A stretch of 14,481 nt of DNA, from contig QAXH01006536.1 in NCBI GenBank assembly GCA_004335635.1, forward strand, positions 24,615 to 39,095, read 5' to 3'. Made by a program: the position numbers and the translations under genes. The DNA comes from Chloromonas sp. AAM2 (taxonomy: Eukaryota > Chlorophyta > Chlorophyceae > Chlamydomonadales > Chlamydomonadaceae). How positions within the stretch are numbered: the stretch's first letter is position 1; each line of letters opens with the position of its first letter. Below the pieces are notes generated by a model, which was not told the DNA's origin, ran no database searches, and was given only the letters and a program-made list of their open reading frames with translations. Shown piece by piece: positions 1 through 9,100 of this stretch.

Positions 1-96
1 AACGGTGCTGAATGGTGCTAGAACGGTGCTAACCGGTGCTAGAACGGTGCTGAATGGTGCTAGAACGGTGCTAAGTGGTTTTAGAATGGTGCTATC
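1..96. repeat. Higher-order tandem array (10/11-bp units, 42-bp period)
   Basis: The left edge is made of variants of a 10-11 bp unit built on GGTGCT. They group into 21-bp pairs and a 42-bp higher-order period: 1-42 and 43-84 differ at only a few bases, and a third period begins at 85 and decays near 96. The array is cut by the window start, so its full length is unknown. No gene is seen in it. Confidence 0.8.
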
Positions 97-1158
97 TGTA
101 CCGGTCACTGGTAGCACCCGTGTTAGCATTCCACAACACTGATGTAGTGTTCGCGCTCGATGCATGTGAGGTCCCCTGATGTAAATCCTCATAAACATAC
201 AGGATCCTGGGGTCATCTGCCACCCTCTCATTACGTGCTCACGTGGAGTGTTTGGGTGCATGTTGATACATGAAAGTGGCGACTCTTTCACTGCTCTCTA
301 AGTTAACCTTCACTAAATGTCATCATTCAGGTCATGCCATCAACTCCCATGCCACATGTCATGGCTTCTCATGCTCCAACCCCTGTGGTGCCACGCGTCG
401 TGAGGTCCTCTTATGATCCCTCACGTGGGGTGTTGGGGTGCACGTGTCATGACTGTGAAGGTCACACGAACTCCAGGTACCACAGCTGGCAGAGCACAGG
501 TCATGTCACGATTGCATGTCTCAAATCCAAACCTGCACAAGACGGAGAACATGAGCTGGCATTGCTCGGGCTCAGGCCCAAGGGTGTGAACATACTCAGC
601 CTAGCTTTTGTGGCCACTTAGCCGTGCCGCATGCGAGTGCAGTTTGCAAGTTTACGGGCTGGAGACTCTGGCTGACTAGGGTTGCATTAACTGCATGTGG
701 CCTGGCTGAACCTTGGCTTTATGTAAGCAAGAGTTTGTCACGAGGTGGCTTTACTGCCCAGCTGCCAACACGCAAGGAAAGCAAGGAGGGCATTGTTAGG
801 GGGAGTGTCTCACTGCTCACAGTCTCACAGTCTCACAGCTCACAGTCTCACAGCTCACTGTTACGGATATATTCCATGGCTGTCACGGCTTATCCTGGTA
901 CTGTCACAGTGTGGGTAAGAATACACAAAGAGAATACCAATCAGGCGCCCACGACACTCTCAAACACCACCACTCACAACAGGACGTACAAGGGACAGGT
1001 CTTAAGGCCTGCGCTCCCTGTCTTGTGAAAGAAGACATCTGACACACACATGCACACGCACACACACACACACTCATATGCACGTTTTTGCTGACACACA
1101 CTTTGCTGACACACTTTGCTGACAGTTTCAAAATTGTCCCAGAACTGGCATTTGTTTT
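97..1158. other. Intergenic region downstream of the GNAT gene
   Basis: No convincing exon was found on either strand. Open frames here lack a good start context and plausible splice sites and have biased compositions. The stretch holds simple repeats: TCACAG-type repeats near 815-860, a CA-rich tract near 1042-1073, and three TTTGCTGACA-type copies near 1085-1125. Positions 161-260 and 396-470 share short degenerate blocks (GTGAGGTCC, then CTCACGTGG and GGGTGCA), suggesting an old duplication. It presumably includes the 3' UTR of the minus-strand acetyltransferase gene. I did not find a TGTAA polyadenylation signal on that strand. Confidence 0.5.
1042..1073. repeat. CA-rich microsatellite
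   Basis: An imperfect run of CA dinucleotides interrupted by TG and CG, lying about 90-120 bp beyond the stop codon of the GNAT gene, probably in its 3' flank. It produces a Cys/Val-rich open frame on the minus strand that is not a gene. Confidence 0.8.
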
Positions 1159-3205
1159 TTACTGAGCAGCCATGATATCAGCACACTGCCCAGGCATCAT
1201 TGCACAAAACATCTGCTCGTCCTCACGGATACCTTGCCTGGCTTGTCACCCTGCGACTGCCATGCTGCTTGCAACGCCCAGGTCACTCAGTGACTGGTAC
1301 CTTACAGTGCCAGGTACCTTACCTGGCATATAATCGTGCGTTATCTGCATTGCTGGCTTCCAAGTATGCCCACTTGCCGCGTGCATCCGCCTGGTCACAC
1401 AGGTACTCCAACATGGCTGAACCCAGACCCTGGCGGTGGCGTGAAGGGTGCACACCCAGGTAGGCGATGTAAAGGAAGGAACCCCGCTCCTGGGCAGGGG
1501 ATAGGCGGGCATGTCCTGGGCACATGTAGATAGTAAGACGAACGCTGCAAAAGACAAGGCTGTACGCCAGTACTTGAACTCCTGACATGCGGAAAGGCTC
1601 ATTCGATTCAATAAAGGCTCTTGACTCATTTTCCCCCTTTTTTGAGAACTCTTTAACAACTCTCACACAGCACCAAGGCTCGTTTATGCACACAAGTCAA
1701 ACCGGTGGCAGGACAACCGGGCCAGTCAGGTCAGGGCAGCAGTATTCCATGCACGAGATGGCCATAGACTTGCTTGCGCTCTGTCTCTGGCCATGCACCA
1801 TGAACATCAACAATTGCTGCAAACCGTGTTCTTGGTGGTTGCCTAAGGCCCTGCCCACTGTCCTGCTGTGCTCAGCTGCACGCACTGCATAACTCAGGAA
1901 CATAGCTCTGAGCTGACAACAGTACCTGATCTAACATTGATGAAAACGATTATGTGCCAATAACGCTCAGTGTGAGCATGTGTTGGCGTACCTGTAGAAA
2001 CGTCTTCCTGCACTCTGCAAGAAAGGCGAGGCAGTCTGCCAGCAGGCCTGCCGCCTCCCTGCGTTCCCAGGCTGACGTGTCCACTGCACCTGCGGGGCTG
2101 GGGCCCTCACCCTCACCGTACAGGGCTGCAGGGGGCAGGCAGTGGCAGTGTCCTTGCTGATTGTTGAGCCTCCCACTAACTGGTGCCAACTAACTAGCTC
2201 ACGCTTAGTTGGGCTGCATGAAGCAGGCGGTGTGCACATGTCTACAGAGCACGTATTTTCATATTCCCACATGCCGTGAGCGTGTTCTGTTGCATACTTC
2301 ATCTGTTCAGCAAGAACACGTGGAATAGACAGCCAAGTGAAATTTCCAACTCTTAATTTTACTGTGAAGCGTGTAGTGCTTACTCCCTGAGTGAACACTC
2401 GTGACACCCAAGCTCACGTTTTTGTTCTGGATACCTGCAGGTGGCAAGAGCAAATAAGTCAAGGCTGTAGCCTGCTTGTGCATTACAAACAACTGTTAGG
2501 TATGTGTTGGAAAGGCGGGATAGTGCATGATTCAGAACCTTGAAACTATCTTACCAGTACACGTAGGCAGTGCATGCCGGTGGTTCCATGAGCGTGTGAA
2601 TGAAGGGTTGAGTGGGCATCCTCAGCTGGTAGTTGTGCGCCGTGGCAAACCAGTCATTAAAATGATCCTCTGTGAGAAGCAACAGCAAACAGCAAGAACA
2701 TCCTATACTAGGGGTATGTTTGAGGCCAGGCCAGCCTGCACTGGCGCGCTAGAGCCACGAAGCAGCAGCTCAACTGGGCTGGGCTACCAGAGCACGCAAA
2801 CAGTGTTCATTCTCACCCCTGGACGTGCAAGCCAGCAAGCGGCCAACCCAGGTTCAGCAAGGGCAGGCCAGCTGAGACTAGTTTGATGCATGCAATATCC
2901 GCGTCTGGCGCATCCTATACACGGCAATTGCCCACCACGCCACCACCCTCGACTCACTGGGGTCCTTGCACCAGAGGACAGTCTGCTGATCTCCAGCCAT
3001 GCCCTGCACAGCGCCGAAGGCACGTTTGAATATGGCATACTGCCGGCATATTGCCGAGGTTTATGCATGACGGTCACACCGCCTGCGCCCGCCTCACCAT
3101 CGCCAGTGTGCGCGCCGCGTCCTCGGCATGCTGCGGGTCCTCTTCGCGCGATATGACACGCACGTGTAGGCTGGTCCTGTGCATACAGTGAAGGAAGCTG
3201 GCCAT
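1159..3205 (-). CDS. GNAT-family N-acetyltransferase (8 exons, 259 aa)
   Basis: Predicted acetyl-CoA-dependent N-acetyltransferase; substrate unknown. Proposed exons on the minus strand: 3205-3098, 3039-2958, 2669-2555, 2434-2418, 2125-1992, 1850-1799, 1515-1323, 1237-1159. All introns are GT-AG and all phases agree. The start is ATG in the context ACAATGG with an in-frame upstream TAA; the stop is TAA. Residues about 12-40 (VRVISREED, then AARTLAM) fit the first strand and helix of GNAT. Residues 185-204 hold the acetyl-CoA loop (YLGVHP, then RQGLGS), and 218-234 hold YLEASN and NARLYAR, typical of puromycin-acetyltransferase-like members, which are close to this length. In the Q/R-x-x-G-x-G loop the first position appears to be His196. 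The weakest parts are exon 6 (donor GTGCAT), the 17-nt exon 4, and exon 8, where QGI stands for the usual HGF. No transit or signal peptide is evident. Confidence 0.82.
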
Positions 3206-5394
3206 TGTCCAAGGGTACGTGGTGGGCGTTTAGCAGAAAGTGCCATCATCTTGGGGCGTAGGTGGTTCTCACTCATTACCCTAGAACGTGACAGTCGATG
3301 CTGCCAGCTGCCAGGAACGAGGCCCACAAACATGATAGATTGGTGGTGGGTCGTTACATCGTTCCAGTGGAGCAGCCTTGGTCAAGCGTACAAGCAACTG
3401 GAATTAGTGGAAAAAACATTCGCTGAAAAAACGTGCAAACAAGCTAGCGAGCAAGCCACACAGCCGAGCACGCACGAAAGCAAACAGACAAACAACCAAA
3501 CGGTTTAATTAAACCAGAACACGACAAGGTTGTAGGCAACTAGACCCACCACCCGGCACGCCTGAGCAGCATCCATGCAGGGCGGGTGGCTGGGCAATAA
3601 CCTGGAAACACTGATGCAGACGAAAGTCTGCAAACGATATAACAACAGAATGTTGGTCATATCGTAGACATCCCATTCGTGAGAAACTGCAGCACGTGGT
3701 TCCGTTACACTCCACCACTTAGCAGCTACGCACTCGGCTTGCTAATGGCCTGCTTCTATACCCACGTCCAGCTTTGCAAGGCGCGCATGGAGTGACGAAG
3801 TAAGACCATACTCAGACAGTGATAGTGTGATATGTGATAGGTCGGATGGGCTACCACTGGAATGTCCAGGCGTTGGGATCTGATGAGTGTGGACGGGCTG
3901 CAGGTGAGTTGTGATGAAAATGGTTCAGCTGTGATAGTGACCTAGTTGAGAAGTCAGGCCTACGGTCAGAGATTAGCGAAGATCAGAGATTACTGTTGTA
4001 CAGGGAGTGCCCTAGTTTGAGGCTGTCCGCTCAAGACGTCATTTTGATGGGTTGTGTGGCAACCGATCTGGATGTCTCCATTCAGCCTGTTGCAAGGACG
4101 GAGTGCACACCATGCAGCACGTCCAACGCAAATATCAACTACTTGCGCAAATTGCAAAAATTTCTCCCAGTAAAGGGGAATCTGACCGTATCAGTACGGG
4201 GTGGTGAGACCCTCCTTGTAACAGGTGGCCATCACCCCACAAAGCGCCTTCCTGAAGCACCCCGTTAGCCATATAAAACAAGCGATTAAACAAGAGTTCT
4301 CTGAAGGTTTGCATGGGCCGAGGTGGCAACGACAATCATAAAGCCAATGTAAAGTGGGCTTAATGCCACTCGGTACGATATCTCCACAAGGACAGTTGTG
4401 TCTTGCCATGCCAACATGAGACCATGGGGACGACCCTGACTATTGTGATATAACTGGAGCCTTCCCTCGTCCCGCCAAACTTGTTCCAAACGCAAACATG
4501 AGCCTCAATGGGGACTTGGTGTGCGTTCGGCACTTTTTGCAAACACGTTCTAAAGCATTGCCCTGAAAAGCTCTGTATACTGCTCTTTCCAACCTTGTAA
4601 CATATGCAGTTTGCCCATGAATAATCGCACAGTACGGATTTGCTGCGCAGGCTGCTGCTGATCACAGGAAACACTTCCAAGGCCAACTCGTTTTAGCTGG
4701 CAGCTGACTACGCGCTGCATCAACCGTTTGCCTTGAGCACAAGGTTATTGATGTTACAAGTGAAATTGGCTTCAAAGCAACCGACCGTAAGCCTCATTAG
4801 AAATCGTACAACAAGCATGAGCACAATTTGTGCAAGCGCAAGCACCTAGTGCAGTGCTGTTCATGCAACAGCTCGAGTCTGTAGTGCGATGTGAGTAAAA
4901 AGAAATGCTAGCGCCGATCTACGCTCCACTAACAAGCTGCTAAATGTAAGCTTGCGCCGCACATCAACTGACAGGCTGTGTCACACATGCTCACGTAACT
5001 GTTATAGGAAAGCTAACATTGGGCATGGAAAGGATGCAGCAATGCATTGTCTGCTACCAGAATCACAACGGTCCTGGGGATTTAGTACACGGCGTAAAGA
5101 ATACAGGGTTCAGGCCGAAGCCTTCGTTGCAAGCTGAAAACACGCCTACACATACATGCTGGAGCTTCATGACAAAGGGCTCACAAAGAAAAGTACATTG
5201 AATAGCGTGCCTGTAAGCTAAGCTGGTGAAGCTGGTCAGTTGCTATATGCCATGTAGTCTTGCGTCTCAATGCAGGGCGCAACTGCGCTCCGAACGAGTA
5301 GGCGGCGTCAGCTCAACACCATGTTCCAACGTGCAGTCTGTGGCTGTCCTTGTCAATCGCACCAGTCACACCGGCAGTGCATACACGCTGCACG
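3206..5394. other. Gene-poor intergenic region
   Basis: About 2.2 kb between the start of the GNAT gene and the stop of the small membrane-protein gene. I found no exon with family resemblance and phase-consistent splice sites on either strand. It contains copy 1 of a dispersed repeat (4031-4514). The proximal part just above 3205 should contain the GNAT promoter, but I see no motif I can name. The open frames of 60-110 codons here look like chance or repeat-derived frames. Confidence 0.5.
4031..4514 (+). repeat. Dispersed repeat, copy 1
   Basis: This segment shares two flanking blocks with 9746-10130. The left block starts at TCAAGACGTCATTTTGATGG and runs through AGTAAAGGGG to GGCCATCACCC, about 200 bp. 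The right block starts at ACCCTGACTATTGTGATATA and ends near GAGCCTCAATGGGG, about 80 bp. The flanks look roughly 80-90% identical by eye. The middle (about 4240-4433) is longer and does not align directly with copy 2. I see no target-site duplication, terminal inverted repeat or poly-A tail, so the class is unknown. Any protein frame in this copy is broken. Confidence 0.75.
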
Positions 5395-5742
5395 TCATGC
5401 TGCCGTCGCTTGGATGACGAGGTTGAAGATGCCCTTGGGGTTGACAGAGCCGGCTTGGCTGACGAGGACTGCTGACCTGTCATGGATGTCTTCTACGGCA
5501 GGGGGCCGCGGCAAGGGCAGCCGTGCTCACCAAAGCTGCAATGTCGTGCGAGCGAACCCTATCGCGCTCTTGTAGGTGGAGAGGCCCAGGATTACCACCG
5601 CGAGGATGGGTGCAGCCACGACTGAGAAAAGAACAAATAGCGTCTCGAGGCACACGCTGACGGGCCCAGCAAGCACTAGCTCCTTGCTGGCAACCTTGCT
5701 GCCTCCAGACTTGGCTTCCGTGGGAAAGAGTGGATGCTGCAT
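5395..5742 (-). CDS. Small predicted membrane protein, unrecognised (2 exons, ~97 aa)
   Basis: Proposed exons: 5742-5531 and 5476-5395, joined across a 54-nt intron (donor GTGAGC, acceptor GACAG) in matching phase, ending in TGA. The protein begins MQHPLFPTEAKSGG. It has a strongly hydrophobic stretch at about residues 23-48 (LFVLFSVVAAPILAVVILGL), hence one likely membrane span, and ends in a short tail (VNPKGIFNLVIQATAA). I do not recognise the family. The N-terminus is uncertain: the frame stays open upstream through QEPSEKLSN to an acceptor at 5770, and a phase-compatible candidate exon lies at 5948-5862. A longer protein with an organellar targeting sequence is therefore possible. Splice-site quality, the uninterrupted hydrophobic helix and the sensible second exon support a real gene, but it is the least certain of the four. 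Confidence 0.55.
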
Positions 5743-6150
5743 GTTGGACAGCTTCTCTGAGGGTTCTTGCTGAGCGGGGATAGCCAAGCTTGAAGCTTAT
5801 AGCGAAGAACCCTTGTCTCTTGGAATGTGTTTGTTAGTTCGTGTGCTGCTGTGATGTTCACCTGCTCAGCACTAAATACTAGCGCTTTTGAAAACGGGGC
5901 TGTCGCCGTTTTCGGCCCGGACTTCGGGACTTCCGGAGCAAATTCTGCCTGGTCTCTTGGCCTCACTCAGGACTGTACTAGTACTACAAACCTGCGACGA
6001 GCATCCGCTGTTGGGCGTGTTGTTGGGTCTTGACACACACTTACGCCCTTACATGACTTGAGTTACACCCCTTCTGAGTTTGCACTTGGCTTTTCACTTG
6101 ACTGACTGAGTTTGCTGCTTTTTCACTGTGACCCAAGATAGTGGACTGGA
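5743..6150. promoter_or_regulatory. Divergent intergenic region between the membrane-protein gene and BIN4
   Basis: About 408 bp separate the two proposed start codons, which point away from each other, so both promoters must lie here unless the minus-strand gene has further upstream exons (candidate 5948-5862). I see no TATA box at a telling distance. An imperfect inverted repeat at about 5888-5917 (GAAAACGGGGC against GCCGTTTTC) may be chance. Confidence 0.3.
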
Positions 6151-9100
6151 ATGACGAATCCCCAGCAATCCACGCTGTTGCTGAGTGATGATGACAGTCT
6201 GCCACTGATCACAAGGGTTCAAGCCGCTGCTGGACCCTCAACACAGCAGAAGGACCAGAGTGATGACGATGACGATCTGCCTGCATGGGCCAAAAGCTTC
6301 AAGGTACAAGTACTATCACAGCTGCATGCATGTGCTCGTTGGTGCTGTCAGACATCTGTTGAATGGGCCAGTGCCTTGCTTCATGTGGCTTGTTTACACG
6401 CAGAGCCCTTACACTGGCGGTTACAAGCCACCCCTTCCTAGTGACAGTGATGATGATATCCTGGATTTGACTAAGGACTCACCAGGTGTGCTGGGGCATT
6501 ACGCTCATGCATTGTTAGGGTGGTGATGTCGGCTGCTGCTAAGCGCCTGGCTGGCTGAACCATGACAAGCCATGTAATAATGATGTTGATAATGAAGACA
6601 GGCATGCAAAGCCTGCAAGTTAGATCCCTGCCTGCTCACTGTCGCATTCCCTGCAATCCATGTGAATGGCCACAGACGATTGTTTGTCTGGTGCAACGGG
6701 ACAGGTGGCATCAAGTTCTCTCCTGCACCAGCCAATGAACAAGGCCTACCCGCCTCACCCGGCCAACCCACCTTTAAACGTGGCCGNNNNAATCGGCACA
6801 CCCGCCACAGCAGAACCGGGGCCGTCACAGGCGCCTGCCTCCGGCGGCTTGGTGGGGATGGGCGGGCGGGGAACGGCCAGCAAACGCGATGGGGCGGGGA
6901 AAGGCGGCCGGCAAGCAGGGCAAGCACTAGGGACTGCTCCGTCAGTAGCAGACACCACTCTCGGTACAAATGGTGCCAGCGCACAACCTCAAGCGATGGA
7001 TATAGATCAAGCGCCTGACGAGGGCGATGAGGATGGGGAGGGTGAGATTGGGACACAGCCGGGCGGCTTGCCTGCAGCAGCGGGGCCGGGGGAGCGGCCG
7101 ACACCGGGGCGCGGGAAGGGAGGTCAGCCTGCTCTGCCCCCGGGGGCAGAGCTGCCTATCATGCTGCCTGAGAAAATACTCAGGAACAAGGTGCGATCTG
7201 TGCTGTGCTTGTTAAGATGTTGATAAGCGTAAGAGTCGGCAATGTAAGTAAGACTTGGCACTTGTCAATATACACAGGGTGCTGCATGGAGACTCATCAC
7301 GATGTTGTGACTGCAGGTGTTGGTTGAGTTGGCTGCAGCCCAGGGCCATCAGGAGGTGGTGGACCTGGCGGGGGATGCGGGGGCAGTGGGGCGCATGGTG
7401 GTGACGGGCGGACCAGGTGCGGGCGGGGATGCGGGGGCAGTGGGGCACATGGTGGTGACGGGCAGACCAGGTGCGGGCGGGGATGCGGGGGCAGTGGGGC
7501 GCATGGTGGTGACGGGCAGACCAGGTGCGGGCAGGGATGCGGGGGCAGTGGGGCGCATGGTGGTGACGGGCAGACCAGGTGCGGGCAGCTCAGATGTGTG
7601 ATGATTACTGTGTGGCAAGGGAAGGCAGGGCAAGGGCGAACCTAGTGTTTTGTGGCAAGGCCAGGCAAGGTGGCCCGCGGTGTTCACGATTCCAAGGCCT
7701 AGACTAGCTGGGTTTTCTGGGGCTTGGTCCAAGTACAGTGCCCGCCATTCAGGCTGTGGCTTTGACTCTGGTCACAGATTACACGCCCAGCAACCCATAC
7801 ACTGTGTTAGCTTGCTCGTGCTATTAATCACAGTAGCCAAATTCACCGAAGATACAGCAGCTGTCTGTTGCGTCGCATGCATGTCTGTTGCATCGCATGC
7901 GCGTCTGTTGCATCACATGCGCGTCTGTTGTATCGCATGCACGTGTGTTGCATCACATGCGCGTCTGTTGCATCACATGCGCGTCTGTTGCATCACATGC
8001 GCGTCTGTTGCATCACATGCGCGTCTGTTGCATCACATGCGCGTCTGTTGCGTCACATGCGCGTCTGTTGCATCACATGCACGTCTATTGCATGCCATGC
8101 AGGTGCTGAGGAGGTGTCCGTAGACCTCAAGGGCGTGGTGTTCCAGGCCACAGTGCTGCCTTTACAGGGAACTGCGCTCATACTCAATTTGCAGGCGACA
8201 GAGGCAAGGGTGGGTGCTGTGCTTTGTTCCAGCAATGCTTGATAATCCCTCGGAATGTACATGTGACCGGCAGTTGACGTCAAGTTCAAAAACAGACGCT
8301 TTTCCAAATATACAGCGCGTTTACGAACAATTGTTACGGGGTTCAAATAACAACAATCAACGATGCTGGGTCAGAAATGATACTGTCAGACAGGGTGTGG
8401 CGTGCAGCCGATCATGTGCAGTCTGTGATGATTCATAGTTAACAAGGCGATGCTTTTGATTTGGCAGACAGGGTGTGGTGCATGTATTGCTTTACCGCAG
8501 CTGTGACAATTCACTGTGTGCGATGACAGGCGATGTCAAGTGTGACATCGCCTGTGCAAGTGTGATGGTCAGAGTGTGACATGTGCATAGAGTGACGTAC
8601 GGCATGCTCTGTGACGCCTCTTTTCTGTTGGCGCACGGGCTCACAGGTTGAGGCCGTTATGAACGACTTTGTCCGTCTGACAGACCAGGGCACGGGCGTG
8701 TGGGGCTTAGAGGCCGATGATGGGGGCGGTGGGGGGGGCTTGGCGGCGCTCATGAGGGATGATGAGGATGAAGACTTCTACACAACGGCCACACAGGGTA
8801 AGGTGTTGTTGTTGTCGTCGTCGTTGTTTTGCTGTTGTTGTTATATCTGCCGCTTCTGGTATCTACATTAGGGTCCGCCCCCATGACTGGATTTGTCTGT
8901 CATCTAAGCTGCTGCCATGACCTATTTCGCTGCAGAACCTGAACGCAAGTTTTCTGATGTTCCTCTGACTAGAGTCTTGCCTGAATACAGACAACAGAGA
9001 CTTCTCATCTGACTGCTACAATCAGGGGCTCTGCTATGCCCCTCCTTGCTACTTAACCTAGACCAGGCTTTCAGGTACCTGTCTGTTACTTGTCTACAGG

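Noticed and set aside
334..1028. Two consecutive plus-strand open frames (95 and 134 codons)
   Set aside because: They overlap simple repeats and degenerate duplicated blocks, with no motif and no supportable splice pattern.
2784..3212. 142-codon open frame on the minus strand
   Set aside because: A different frame of the same strand gives the GNAT N-terminal exons with good Kozak context and phase-matched splicing; this frame is a shadow.
5820..6030. Four-exon model of the membrane-protein gene starting at the ATG near 6003
   Set aside because: It needs a 26-nt intron, far below any plausible size; only the downstream two exons are kept.
6505..7104. 199-codon open frame on the minus strand
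   Set aside because: Antisense shadow of GC-rich BIN4 exon 3, crossing the N gap, with no family features, while the plus strand carries conserved BIN4 motifs.
7861..8100. CRISPR-like array
   Set aside because: Units are 20 bp and contiguous with no spacers, in a eukaryotic intron; this is a minisatellite.
7650..8242. Long Cys/His/Arg-rich open frames (157, 124 and 73 codons) on the plus strand
   Set aside because: They are translations of the 20-bp minisatellite in three phases; only 8103-8209 in one frame is coding, as BIN4 exon 5.
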